From positions 1 to 23,811 of IMG/VR virus record IMGVR_UViG_3300023119_000124: a stretch of 23,811 bases of DNA. One strand, written 5' to 3'. The number at the start of each line of letters is the position of its first letter. Position 1 is the stretch's first letter. Of the stretch, positions 1-7,163 are shown one piece after another. The notes below the pieces were generated by a model that was not told the origin of the DNA, made no database searches, and saw nothing but the letters and a program-made list of their open reading frames with translations. The translations under genes and the position numbers were made by a program. This DNA comes from a virus.

Positions 1-581
1 CTGCTGCCGTCACTTGTGTTAAGCCTAGTGGCACTGTTAGTCAGTTGGTTGATAGTGCTAGTGGTATTCATCCTAGACATTCTAAGTATTACATCAGAAG
101 AGTTAGGGGTGACAAGAAAGATCCGCTCACTACGTTTATGGTTGAACAGGGTATTCCTTCAGAAGATTGTGTAATGCGTCCAGAGTCTACAACTGTGTTT
201 AGCTTTCCTAAAAGATCGCCTGGTGCTGCAACTCTACGGGATAACTTAACTGCTATTGAGCATTTAGACTTATGGATGACATATCAGAAGCATTGGTGCG
301 AACACAAACCATCAGTCACTATCTCTGTTAAAGAGGACGAGTGGGTTGAAGTAGGTGCGTGGTGCTGGAAGAACTTTGATGATATCAGTGGCGTTAGCTT
401 CCTGCCGTATGATGGTGGGACATACAAACAAGCACCATACGAGGAGTGTTCTGAACAGGACTTCTTCATACTACATGAAAGGATGCCTAACAATATTGAT
501 TGGGATTCATTGTCTGAAGAGGATGACAATGTAGAGGGAGTACAAACACTGGCTTGTACAGCAGGAGTCTGCGAAATATGA
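1..581 (+). CDS. nrdJ: Adenosylcobalamin-dependent (class II) ribonucleoside-triphosphate reductase, C-terminal part
   Basis: The reading frame is open from base 3, so the gene starts outside the window and only about 192 C-terminal residues are seen. The enzyme would reduce ribonucleoside triphosphates to deoxynucleotides in the cytoplasm, with vitamin B12 as radical source, to feed phage replication. The first visible residues contain CVKPSGTVSQ, then SASGIHPR and YYIRRVR, signatures of the monomeric class II reductases. FPKRSPGA and WCEHKPSVTI follow in the barrel region. The last residues hold Cys-x4-Cys (CTAGVC), the same spacing as the redox-active C-terminal cysteine pair of the Lactobacillus leichmannii enzyme. 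The stop codon is intact at 579-581. The downstream metalloprotease-like gene starts 13 bases later, so the two are probably one operon. B12 dependence suits an oxic marine host that makes or imports cobalamin. Confidence 0.93.
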   Translation, partial: AAVTCVKPSGTVSQLVDSASGIHPRHSKYYIRRVRGDKKDPLTTFMVEQGIPSEDCVMRPESTTVFSFPKRSPGAATLRDNLTAIEHLDLWMTYQKHWCEHKPSVTISVKEDEWVEVGAWCWKNFDDISGVSFLPYDGGTYKQAPYEECSEQDFFILHERMPNNIDWDSLSEEDDNVEGVQTLACTAGVCEI

Positions 582-594
582 TGAGGAGATTCTT

Positions 595-870
595 ATGCTC
601 GAAACAGTACTTAGCTTCTTGGCTTTGTTTAACTGCTATCCTGAAGACGTAACAATAACACCAAGCAACTCAACGTTCTATCTGGCTGGTGAGATAGGTG
701 TCGTGTATGTTAGACCTGATATGATGAAGGATAACGTCTTAGTGCATGAACTCTATCACCACTGCCAGTGGCAAAAGGCAGGCAAGAAACCTGCACAGAC
801 ATGGGACGAATGGAGACATCGGGAAGAAGAAGCAGCTAAGATAGAAGATATCTACCTTAACCTGAAGTAA
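595..870 (+). CDS. Small HExxH metalloprotease-like protein
   Basis: A 91-residue protein of unassigned family. The clear signature is HELYHH at residues 51-56, a zincin HExxH motif. It is followed about 22 residues later by an acidic helix (REEEAAKIED, 76-85) that could supply the third zinc ligand, as Glu does in small gluzincins. The N-terminal 15 residues are moderately hydrophobic (SFLALF) but lack a basic start, so a signal peptide is doubtful. The start is set by GAGGAG at 583-588, six bases before the ATG. It follows the reductase closely on the same strand. Its substrate is unknown; a peptidase acting on host or phage protein, or an inactive zinc-binding protein, are both possible. 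The motif is seen; proteolytic activity is inference. The stop codon touches that of the convergent gene. Confidence 0.75.
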   Translation: MLETVLSFLALFNCYPEDVTITPSNSTFYLAGEIGVVYVRPDMMKDNVLVHELYHHCQWQKAGKKPAQTWDEWRHREEEAAKIEDIYLNLK

Positions 871-877
871 CTACTTC
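864..877. other. Palindrome covering both convergent stop codons
   Basis: GAAGTA, AC, TACTTC is a perfect inverted repeat containing the plus-strand TAA (868-870) and the minus-strand TAG (873-871). As RNA it would give only a weak five-base stem and there is no U run, so it is not a convincing terminator. It is the only structure at the junction of the two transcription directions. Confidence 0.45.
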
Positions 878-1026
878 TTGCTGTTAAACAGTTCGAATAG
901 GGTCTTTACTTTCTCTTCAAGCATTGTCAAGCGTGTACTAATCTCTGCTTTCCAAGTAATACCTAGAAAGATGACAACTAGGAGACCTGATATGATCTCC
1001 CAGTAAGTAATGACAAACGTTTCCAT
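871..1026 (-). CDS. Small membrane protein with coiled coil, holin-like
   Basis: A 51-residue gene. The ATG at 1026 shares one base with the stop of the upstream amidase gene (TAATG), so translation is probably coupled. Residues 8-24 form one hydrophobic segment (IISGLLVVIFLGITW). It is followed by a charged heptad-like helix, residues 27-47, with KAEIS and MLEEKVKTLFELF, ending in lysines. One N-terminal membrane helix plus a soluble coiled coil is common among small phage lysis proteins. The position right after a cell-wall amidase supports a holin or holin-partner role, but sequence alone cannot prove it. Alternatives are a membrane anchor for a virion protein or a lysis regulator. The TAG stop abuts the stop of the plus-strand gene at 870. 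Confidence 0.72.
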   Translation of the reverse strand: METFVITYWEIISGLLVVIFLGITWKAEISTRLTMLEEKVKTLFELFNSKK

Positions 1027-2573
1027 TAAGGTGAAATTATTTCTATTCGTGATGCCGGTACAACTTCTCTTTCTTCGCCTAGTCTCTTGTCAAGAATAGA
1101 AGCATATTCATCTCCTTCTCCTTGACGTTTGTCTGAGGGAATCAAAGTGCTGTGACTAAAGTAAGGTAAATTCTTATACTTACCGCGCAACTCTGTCACT
1201 AACTTAACTAAAGCGTCTTCTGCTTTCTTAGTCAATTTAGGTGATGAACTGCCTTCACCTGACCCAAGATAGGCAATACCAATCGTATTAGAGTTACTCA
1301 GAACTGGTAGGTTCATCATCGTAAACTCTTTGTTGATGTCTGGGTTAACTTTGTCCCACTTAAAATGATTTGTTCTTTTGTTAAGTGGAGCAGTCTGGTA
1401 GACGTTTCCGTCTGCGTCAATAGCAAAGTGATAGCCAAACTGACCGTCTCTAGCTTGGTCAAACGTACCGTAGTAGTTTAGTTTAGCTTGAGTTGAACCA
1501 TTTAGATCATGGTGTAAGACAATCGATTGAAACGGTTTTGCTGCTGCCGATGCTTCAATGCCATAGTCTTGTACGTCATGGTTACCCCAATACTGCTGAA
1601 TATTTAGATCAGTAATGGTTGGTGTAAAGTTAGTTGCTGAGTTCTGGATTGCTTCGGCTATTTCATTGACAGGCTCGCCACTGCCTGCCTCACCGGAAAA
1701 GTCAGGATCGCTAGTATCAATATCGCCTTCATCTGCTTTCTCTTGAGTTGTTGTTTTCTCTCCTTCTCCAACACCTTCCCATTCATCAACAGGTTCGCCT
1801 TCTTCGTCAATAGGAACTATCTCGTAAGTTGTATCTGTTGGGTCTTCTGGATCGTTAGCGTTAACAATCAGAGCTTCTCTCCGTAGTTCATCTAAACCAG
1901 GACGTAGAGACGGGAATAAAGCCATACCTGTCCCAGTTAGATCGTAGTCTATTGCTGGACCAGGTACTACAGGTCTTCTACCGCTAGGTGGAGCTACGTT
2001 AGGATTGATCTCTATACCGCCGAACAACTGATCCATCTTGTCTTGAGAACGCTCATTCACATCTGTAGCGATGGTTGTAATGAGATCATCAATAACTTCA
2101 TCTGCTGTAGGACGCATCCTAGGACCACCAGGCATCTCTAACGATGGTGACCTAACTGTCATGTCTGAAGTCACAGGAGGCATACCAGATGGTGGAGCTA
2201 TTGGTTGATTTACTTGGACACCACCAAACAAAGGAGGTTGGGCTGCTTCACCACCGCCTTGACCACCAATCATGTCTGAATATACTGGAGGAGCAGGAGG
2301 TTGTCCTTGCATCATTCCTTGAGTTAATCCAGCAGGTTGTGTATATGGTTCTTTTGTAGTTTCAACTATATTTGACCTAACAGGTTCTCCATACATATCC
2401 TCGTAAGGAGCTAGTTGTCGTTCTTCAATAGGAGCGTTACGTTTGGCTCTAGCCGGTAAAGGTTGCCTATTAAACATAGCCATTAAGTAAGGATCAGCTT
2501 CTCGCTGTTTTTGTATTTCTCCTTTAACGCCTATACCAAATTCAGCTAGTCTTTGTCTTAAAGTTTTTGCCAT
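1026..2573 (-). CDS. N-acetylmuramoyl-L-alanine amidase (Amidase_2-like) with long disordered N-terminus; probable virion lysin
   Basis: This 515-residue protein has two parts. Residues 1 to about 330 are Pro/Gly/Glu-rich and low in hydrophobics. They contain a repeated unit, LFGGVQVN followed by APPSGMPPV, and LFGGIEIN followed by APPSGRRPV. From about residue 335 an amidase domain of the T7-lysozyme/PGRP type begins: IVLHHD (His354/355, zinc site), FGYHFAID, NTIGIAYLG, and SHSTLIP (His474, second zinc ligand). An Asp in GEGDEY (about 488) is positioned as the possible third ligand, replacing Cys. It would cut the bond between N-acetylmuramic acid and L-alanine in peptidoglycan. The place among internal virion proteins and the long linker suggest it travels in the virion for entry; release at lysis, with the adjoining small membrane protein, is also possible. 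The domain is clear; the role split is inference. Confidence 0.85.
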   Translation of the reverse strand: MAKTLRQRLAEFGIGVKGEIQKQREADPYLMAMFNRQPLPARAKRNAPIEERQLAPYEDMYGEPVRSNIVETTKEPYTQPAGLTQGMMQGQPPAPPVYSDMIGGQGGGEAAQPPLFGGVQVNQPIAPPSGMPPVTSDMTVRSPSLEMPGGPRMRPTADEVIDDLITTIATDVNERSQDKMDQLFGGIEINPNVAPPSGRRPVVPGPAIDYDLTGTGMALFPSLRPGLDELRREALIVNANDPEDPTDTTYEIVPIDEEGEPVDEWEGVGEGEKTTTQEKADEGDIDTSDPDFSGEAGSGEPVNEIAEAIQNSATNFTPTITDLNIQQYWGNHDVQDYGIEASAAAKPFQSIVLHHDLNGSTQAKLNYYGTFDQARDGQFGYHFAIDADGNVYQTAPLNKRTNHFKWDKVNPDINKEFTMMNLPVLSNSNTIGIAYLGSGEGSSSPKLTKKAEDALVKLVTELRGKYKNLPYFSHSTLIPSDKRQGEGDEYASILDKRLGEEREVVPASRIEIISP

Positions 2574-2582
2574 TGTACGTCC

Positions 2583-4229
2583 TTATGGTAACGGTGCGAC
2601 AAGAAAGTCTTGCACGTCTTCTCTTTCACTTGCCTGCGCTGCTGCAATACCTGTTCTAATTCTTCCTTTAGGTGGTGTTACTTCAGCTTTAGTCCTAGAA
2701 ATTCCTACTAAATCATCTACAAACTTAACTGACTCTTCTCCTAGTTCTTTTCGTACAGATGATTTAGCTGCTGTTGTAGCTCCGGTAATAGCTAAAAATG
2801 CAGGGTCTAACATAAATCCAAAACCATGCATTAGTAAAAGCATATTGTTTGAAGTAGGAGCATAACGACCAATCATTTGTCTAAAGTCTCTAGTAAAACC
2901 TCCTCTACCTAATTTCTCAAGCTGTTCAAGCTGAGTTGCAGTGTAGTGCATTTGAACTTCAGGATCGTCTAATAATTTTCTTATTGCTTTTTGATAGATG
3001 ATTACAGGATCTTTTACTCCAGCAGATTCTGATGCTGCTTTTTCAAATGCTTTAGATGCTACTAATGCTTTTTTGTATTGACTTGCTGCTAATCTAACTC
3101 CATCAGCTATTGTTTTACCTGAACCGTCTTTAGGTAACATATCGTCAATAAACTGACCAGTTCTTTGATACAATTTATAAACAGCTTGTTGATCTGCTTT
3201 ATCCGCTTTTAAAAAGTATTGATACAAAGTGTGTCTAATTGTTTCCATGTTAGAAATACTTTGATCTTTTAGTGTTTGTTGATTTAAATAGTGCAATGCT
3301 TGCTCGTAAGGGTTATTGCTCTTAGGATCAAGTTTTCCAAATATTTTAGGAAGAGCGTTTTGGTCAATGTCGTTCATTGCATTAATAAACGCTGTTTGAA
3401 AATCATCTGATTTAAAAACAAAACCAGATTTATCAAGAAGTTCGTAAGCTCTATCTCTATTTTGTTTTGCTAGTTGTAACGTAGGACGTAAAGACATTTC
3501 ATCAAATCCATTTGCAATAAGATTACCGCCTTTAACTTTTCTTAATAGTCCTCCGACAACACTTCCTATTGGAGACGAAAACAAACTAACTAATCCATCT
3601 GTGTAGGCTCTATCTGCTATTTCTTCTAAAGAACCTTCAGCAACTCCTGCACCATAAGTAGCACCGCCGGTAAACGCTCTTGCTGAATTAATTAAACCTC
3701 TAGTTGCAAATCCACCTTTATTATAAAGTTCCATTAAGGCTTTTGGACCACTAATCATCATAAGCGGTGATAAAAAACCACCAGTTATTTCAATACCTAA
3801 TGATTCCCAAGGAGCGTCTTTTTGGTATTGTTTTAACTCATTAAGCATTTCAGCTTTATAAGTGCTATATGTTTTTTTCCAATCGTGTGGTCTTCCTTTA
3901 GCTATGTTACTAATAGTATCTATAGTTGCTACAATACCAGCAACAGCTTCATCGCCCCAAGAAAGTGTCTGACCTTCAAACATTTGGAATAATTGTTTAT
4001 CAGTATCATCCCATGTTGATCCTGACATTTCAGTAGGTTCATATCCAACTGACTTACCATAACCAATCATTTGACCAAACTGATCTTGAGACATATTCAA
4101 CGCATCAGCAAACTGACCCATAGCTAACTTGTCTTTGTATGCTTTATCCCAAAGTCTATAAGCAAATTCTCCATCAGAAAGATTGTTGTACTGAGGAAAC
4201 TTTGTTCTTATTTCTTGAAAAGTAGCCAT
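2583..4229 (-). CDS. Probable internal virion / DNA-ejection protein, 548 aa
   Basis: A large, mostly helical protein without recognised enzymatic motifs. The N-terminus has KFPQYNNLSDGEFAYRLWDK and MGQFADAL, a short module that I recall at the start of many phage virion or injection proteins. Several Gly/Ala-rich hydrophobic stretches (about residues 150-165, IGSVVGGLL near 220, LLLMHGFGFML near 480) could insert into membrane. It follows the 388-residue gene with a one-base TAATG overlap and precedes the amidase gene. In T7-like phages this slot, after the tail proteins, encodes the internal core proteins that leave the capsid first and build a channel across the cell envelope; that role is inferred here by position and composition. 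It is visibly A+T-rich, like its neighbour upstream. Confidence 0.6.
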   Translation of the reverse strand: MATFQEIRTKFPQYNNLSDGEFAYRLWDKAYKDKLAMGQFADALNMSQDQFGQMIGYGKSVGYEPTEMSGSTWDDTDKQLFQMFEGQTLSWGDEAVAGIVATIDTISNIAKGRPHDWKKTYSTYKAEMLNELKQYQKDAPWESLGIEITGGFLSPLMMISGPKALMELYNKGGFATRGLINSARAFTGGATYGAGVAEGSLEEIADRAYTDGLVSLFSSPIGSVVGGLLRKVKGGNLIANGFDEMSLRPTLQLAKQNRDRAYELLDKSGFVFKSDDFQTAFINAMNDIDQNALPKIFGKLDPKSNNPYEQALHYLNQQTLKDQSISNMETIRHTLYQYFLKADKADQQAVYKLYQRTGQFIDDMLPKDGSGKTIADGVRLAASQYKKALVASKAFEKAASESAGVKDPVIIYQKAIRKLLDDPEVQMHYTATQLEQLEKLGRGGFTRDFRQMIGRYAPTSNNMLLLMHGFGFMLDPAFLAITGATTAAKSSVRKELGEESVKFVDDLVGISRTKAEVTPPKGRIRTGIAAAQASEREDVQDFLVAPLP

Positions 4230-5395
4230 TATGTTTCCTCAGTAAGAATTCCTAAAGGATCATTATCGTCAGACGAATTATTAGTTCCACCACTACTATC
4301 GCCACCGGAAGTATCAAAATACTCGTCTACAATTCCTGATTCTCTTAACAATCGTAGACCTTGTGCTGCTTTTTCTTTGTCTTCTTGGTTAATAACTTTG
4401 TTAATAATAGCTTTGAATTGCTCATCTATTCGTTTTAAGTTTTTATAAAGTTGTGGTGCAGTTAATTTTCTTGGATTTAAAGAAATAATACTGGTTTCTA
4501 ATGCAGTCCATTCCCTCATGTTAACAGCACCTAATCCACTTGCTCCAGTAGAAGACAATGCTTTTAGTCTAGCTAATGCTCCCAAAGCTATTTGAGAGTT
4601 TAAAGATTCAATTGCTGCAAATAGATTACCTACTTGAGTTGGAACAATGCTACCAAACCACTTGGTCGGATCTAACAATCTTATAGCTGCTCCATTTCCG
4701 AATCTGGTGTAATTGTTTTCTTCAATAATTTTTAAAGCATCAGAAACATTACGTCTACTCTGTGCTGCAAGCGTTGCTGCATCTACAGCTTGGTTAAATT
4801 GTTCTTCTTCTGACGCAGTATCAGTTATTTTTTGTAGTTCTAGTCCTTTTTCGGTTCTAACTAAACGTGTTCCAGCAGGAATACTTCCAATAGTAATTTC
4901 AGAACCTATTTCTTTTATGTCTCCTGTTTTAGTGTTTACTCGATAACTAGCAAACTCATTTAGACCACTAATTTGATTACCAAACAATTCCATTATTCTT
5001 TTACCAGAAGCAGTTATAAATTGGTCTGGTTGATTCTTTACTAACTCATTAGCCATTTGAGCTAACTGAAAAGCCTCATTTTGCATCCCTACTGCTGCAA
5101 ATTCTCTTGCCATTGTATTTAAAGAGTCGGGATTGTTGATTGCATCTGGACCATACTTAGACAAAATAGACTGAGTTGCAGTAGCTTTTTGCAACATAGG
5201 ATCTTGTCTACCAGCATTAAATAAAGGTGATATTGCTTGAGACAAAAGATTACCTGCCAGCATATAGTTACGTTCTGCTGGTGTTGAAGCCGTTGCTAAC
5301 ATAGCTTCGTATTGTTTGTTTTGTTGGTCTGTTAGCTCTTTTTGCCTAGCGTACATGACCTCTGCCGGCGAAGGTCCAAATAAAGAATCAGCCAT
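4229..5395 (-). CDS. Probable internal virion protein, 388 aa
   Basis: The N-terminal half is rich in Gln, Met and Ala helices (ARQKELTDQQNKQYEAML). It is followed by a short beta-type stretch, ITIGSIPAGTRLVRTEKG, near residues 168-185. The C-terminal half contains LARLKALSSTGASGLGAVN followed by an ALETSIISLNP segment and a helical end, a module I recognise from ejection-type proteins of podoviruses without an assigned function. The last 35 residues are Ser/Gly/Asp-rich and look disordered. It lies between the 350-residue and 548-residue proteins and shares a one-base stop/start overlap with the latter. Probably one of three proteins ejected with the DNA; an assembly or scaffold role is the alternative. 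No catalytic residues were identified. Confidence 0.58.
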   Translation of the reverse strand: MADSLFGPSPAEVMYARQKELTDQQNKQYEAMLATASTPAERNYMLAGNLLSQAISPLFNAGRQDPMLQKATATQSILSKYGPDAINNPDSLNTMAREFAAVGMQNEAFQLAQMANELVKNQPDQFITASGKRIMELFGNQISGLNEFASYRVNTKTGDIKEIGSEITIGSIPAGTRLVRTEKGLELQKITDTASEEEQFNQAVDAATLAAQSRRNVSDALKIIEENNYTRFGNGAAIRLLDPTKWFGSIVPTQVGNLFAAIESLNSQIALGALARLKALSSTGASGLGAVNMREWTALETSIISLNPRKLTAPQLYKNLKRIDEQFKAIINKVINQEDKEKAAQGLRLLRESGIVDEYFDTSGGDSSGGTNNSSDDNDPLGILTEET

Positions 5396-5412
5396 TGTTC
5401 TTACCTATTTAT

Positions 5413-6465
5413 TTAAATATAAGGGAAACCAGAAGAAGCGTAATTAGGAAATCCAAGTCCTCCTGCTAAATTAATACCTGTAGTCATTCCTCCTCCTAAT
5501 GATCGTTCTTCAATAGGTGCAGATGTTGGAAATGCTCTGTTCATCCACTGGTCAAACAACACATTCTGGTCGTATTGTCTACCTAGTCCTGCAATTCCCT
5601 GACCAAGTGAAGCCAATCCAGATGCTTTAGCCTGTGTAGCTTGAGACTGCAAGTTAGCAGCAGCACTCATACCTTGACCAATTAGTTGTCCAGCCTTAGC
5701 ATTAGCACTTGTTACTTGTTGTCCTAATGCAGTTCCTATATCCATAGGTTGTCTTGCTACATCTTCTAGTTGTGTAGCTAACTGGAATTGACTCTGGAAT
5801 GGTGACAACGCAGCTTGTTGCATCTGGTAACCTGTTCCAAGTAGACCAGCACCTTGTCCAAACAAACCTGCTGCTTGTGCTGCTCTATTCATAAATGTTT
5901 GATCTACGTTAGCAAGCATCTCTAAATCTCTACGTTTTCTTGATTCAGCTAATGCTTGTAGCTCAGGCTGTCCACCAACACTTAAGTTTAATCCACCACG
6001 ACCGCGACCAAAAACTCCAGCAGCTAATCGTTGTTCTTGTTCAATGTCGTAAGGACGTAATAGATCACGTTGTTGTTGTAGTATCTGTTCTCTGCTTTGC
6101 GGTACTTCTGCTTGACCTAACGCAAACAATCCTTGAGCAGCTTGTTGAAACTGAGGCATTGCAGCAGCAGCTTGTTCGGCTTGCAACAAACTAGGACCAT
6201 AGATACCTGATAGTTGGTCTTGTAATGCTTTTAGTTCAGGAGCAGCTTCGTATGTGTAACCGCTTAAACGACCACCAGTAAATTGAGGCGTAGCAGAAGC
6301 AAACCGAGTAGTAATTCCTACTGGTCTAAATCTAGCTTCTTCGGCAGCAATTCTAGCAGCTTCTAACTGCGCTGCTCCTTGTTGTTGCATGGCAGCAGCT
6401 TGCTTACTTGCTGCTCTGTTTGCAAACAATCCACCTACGACTGCACCTGCTATTGAACCCCACAT
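5413..6465 (-). CDS. Ala/Gln-rich probable internal virion protein, 350 aa
   Basis: The protein opens with a short hydrophobic Gly/Ala segment, WGSIAGAVVGGLF, residues 2-14, with small residues spaced as in helix-packing membrane segments. Long Gln/Ala-rich helices follow (AAAMQQQGAAQLEAARIAAEEA; further Gln-rich stretches to about residue 290). The C-terminal tail is Gly-rich. Near the end it carries APIEER, a hexapeptide also found in the N-terminal linker of the amidase of this phage. Composition and position after the collar fibre match the smallest member of the three-protein ejection apparatus of T7-like phages, but sequence homology to gp14 is not something I can claim. Spacing to neighbours is 16-17 bases, so it has its own ribosome binding site. 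Confidence 0.6.
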   Translation of the reverse strand: MWGSIAGAVVGGLFANRAASKQAAAMQQQGAAQLEAARIAAEEARFRPVGITTRFASATPQFTGGRLSGYTYEAAPELKALQDQLSGIYGPSLLQAEQAAAAMPQFQQAAQGLFALGQAEVPQSREQILQQQRDLLRPYDIEQEQRLAAGVFGRGRGGLNLSVGGQPELQALAESRKRRDLEMLANVDQTFMNRAAQAAGLFGQGAGLLGTGYQMQQAALSPFQSQFQLATQLEDVARQPMDIGTALGQQVTSANAKAGQLIGQGMSAAANLQSQATQAKASGLASLGQGIAGLGRQYDQNVLFDQWMNRAFPTSAPIEERSLGGGMTTGINLAGGLGFPNYASSGFPYI

Positions 6466-6481
6466 AGTTTTATCCTCTTAA

Positions 6482-7162
6482 TTACGCTGTTCTACGCCAC
6501 ATGTGAACTGTTACATAAGGCTGTAAGTTTTTACCTGTGCCTGACACACCTTCATTATTAATCGTAATACCTGTTGTACTTGTACTTGTTGTTCTGGTTG
6601 TATACAAGTAGTTAAGAGGTATAGCATTACCTGAAGCAATAGTAGATGTATTACTTGTTGTTACTGTGTGATTGTGACCAGGGTCAGTAATTCCGTGATT
6701 GTGTTCAACAACTACTGCATCTTTACTACCGCCTGTTCCTCCTGCTGTACCAAAGTCAGTATCGCCTGATTGGTAAGCAGCTAATACTTTGCCTTCAATT
6801 GCTGACCATGTACCAAACCCAAGCACTGTAGCAGGATCAGTAGATACACTATAGCTGGTGTAAATAGAACCAACAGGAAACACAGCCTGAAGAACTAATG
6901 TCTTGACAGATTGAACAAACGCTGTTGTAGCAATCTTTGTAGAGCTATCTGTGTTGTCTGCTACTGTGGTTGCAATAGTTCCAGAAGGTAGCGTTGGAGT
7001 ACCTGTAAATGTAGGACTGTTGATGTCTGCTTTAGATGCTACTGCACTTGCAATAGCTGTGTACTCTGCGTCTATCTCTGATCCCTTAATGACTTTACCT
7101 GGATCACCTGTTGACAATCCATCTTTTAGTGTAAAGTTTGTAGCTTTAGTATAATCTGACAT
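6482..7162 (-). CDS. Collar-type tail fibre / receptor-binding protein, 226 aa
   Basis: The N-terminal 90 residues are Thr/Ser-rich fibre-like sequence with SPTFTGTPTLPSG and TKIATTAFVQ, repeats common in phage fibre shafts. From about residue 94, FPVGSIYTSYSVSTDP followed by LGFGTWSAIEG is the signature of the C-terminal domain of T4 gp10-like baseplate/collar fibres. HNH at 154-156 and again at 163-165 form paired His-x-His motifs like the metal-coordinating sites in trimeric fibre tips. The end, LQPYVTVHMWRR, is typical of the same domain. It would form a trimer on the tail and bind the cell surface. It lies 1 base downstream of the nozzle gene and separate from the main fibre locus, so it is probably an additional fibre. 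Target unknown. Confidence 0.83.
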   Translation of the reverse strand: MSDYTKATNFTLKDGLSTGDPGKVIKGSEIDAEYTAIASAVASKADINSPTFTGTPTLPSGTIATTVADNTDSSTKIATTAFVQSVKTLVLQAVFPVGSIYTSYSVSTDPATVLGFGTWSAIEGKVLAAYQSGDTDFGTAGGTGGSKDAVVVEHNHGITDPGHNHTVTTSNTSTIASGNAIPLNYLYTTRTTSTSTTGITINNEGVSGTGKNLQPYVTVHMWRRTA

Positions 7163-7163
7163 A

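Noticed and set aside
880-900. tRNA-like GTTCGAAT sequence
   Set aside because: It resembles a T-loop, but no cloverleaf or acceptor stem can be drawn around it and it lies in the coding frame of the 51-residue membrane protein.
6900-7130. TTGACA-like sequences on the plus strand
   Set aside because: Hexamers such as those near 6907 and 7112 have no acceptable -10 box at 16-18 bases and lie inside minus-strand genes.
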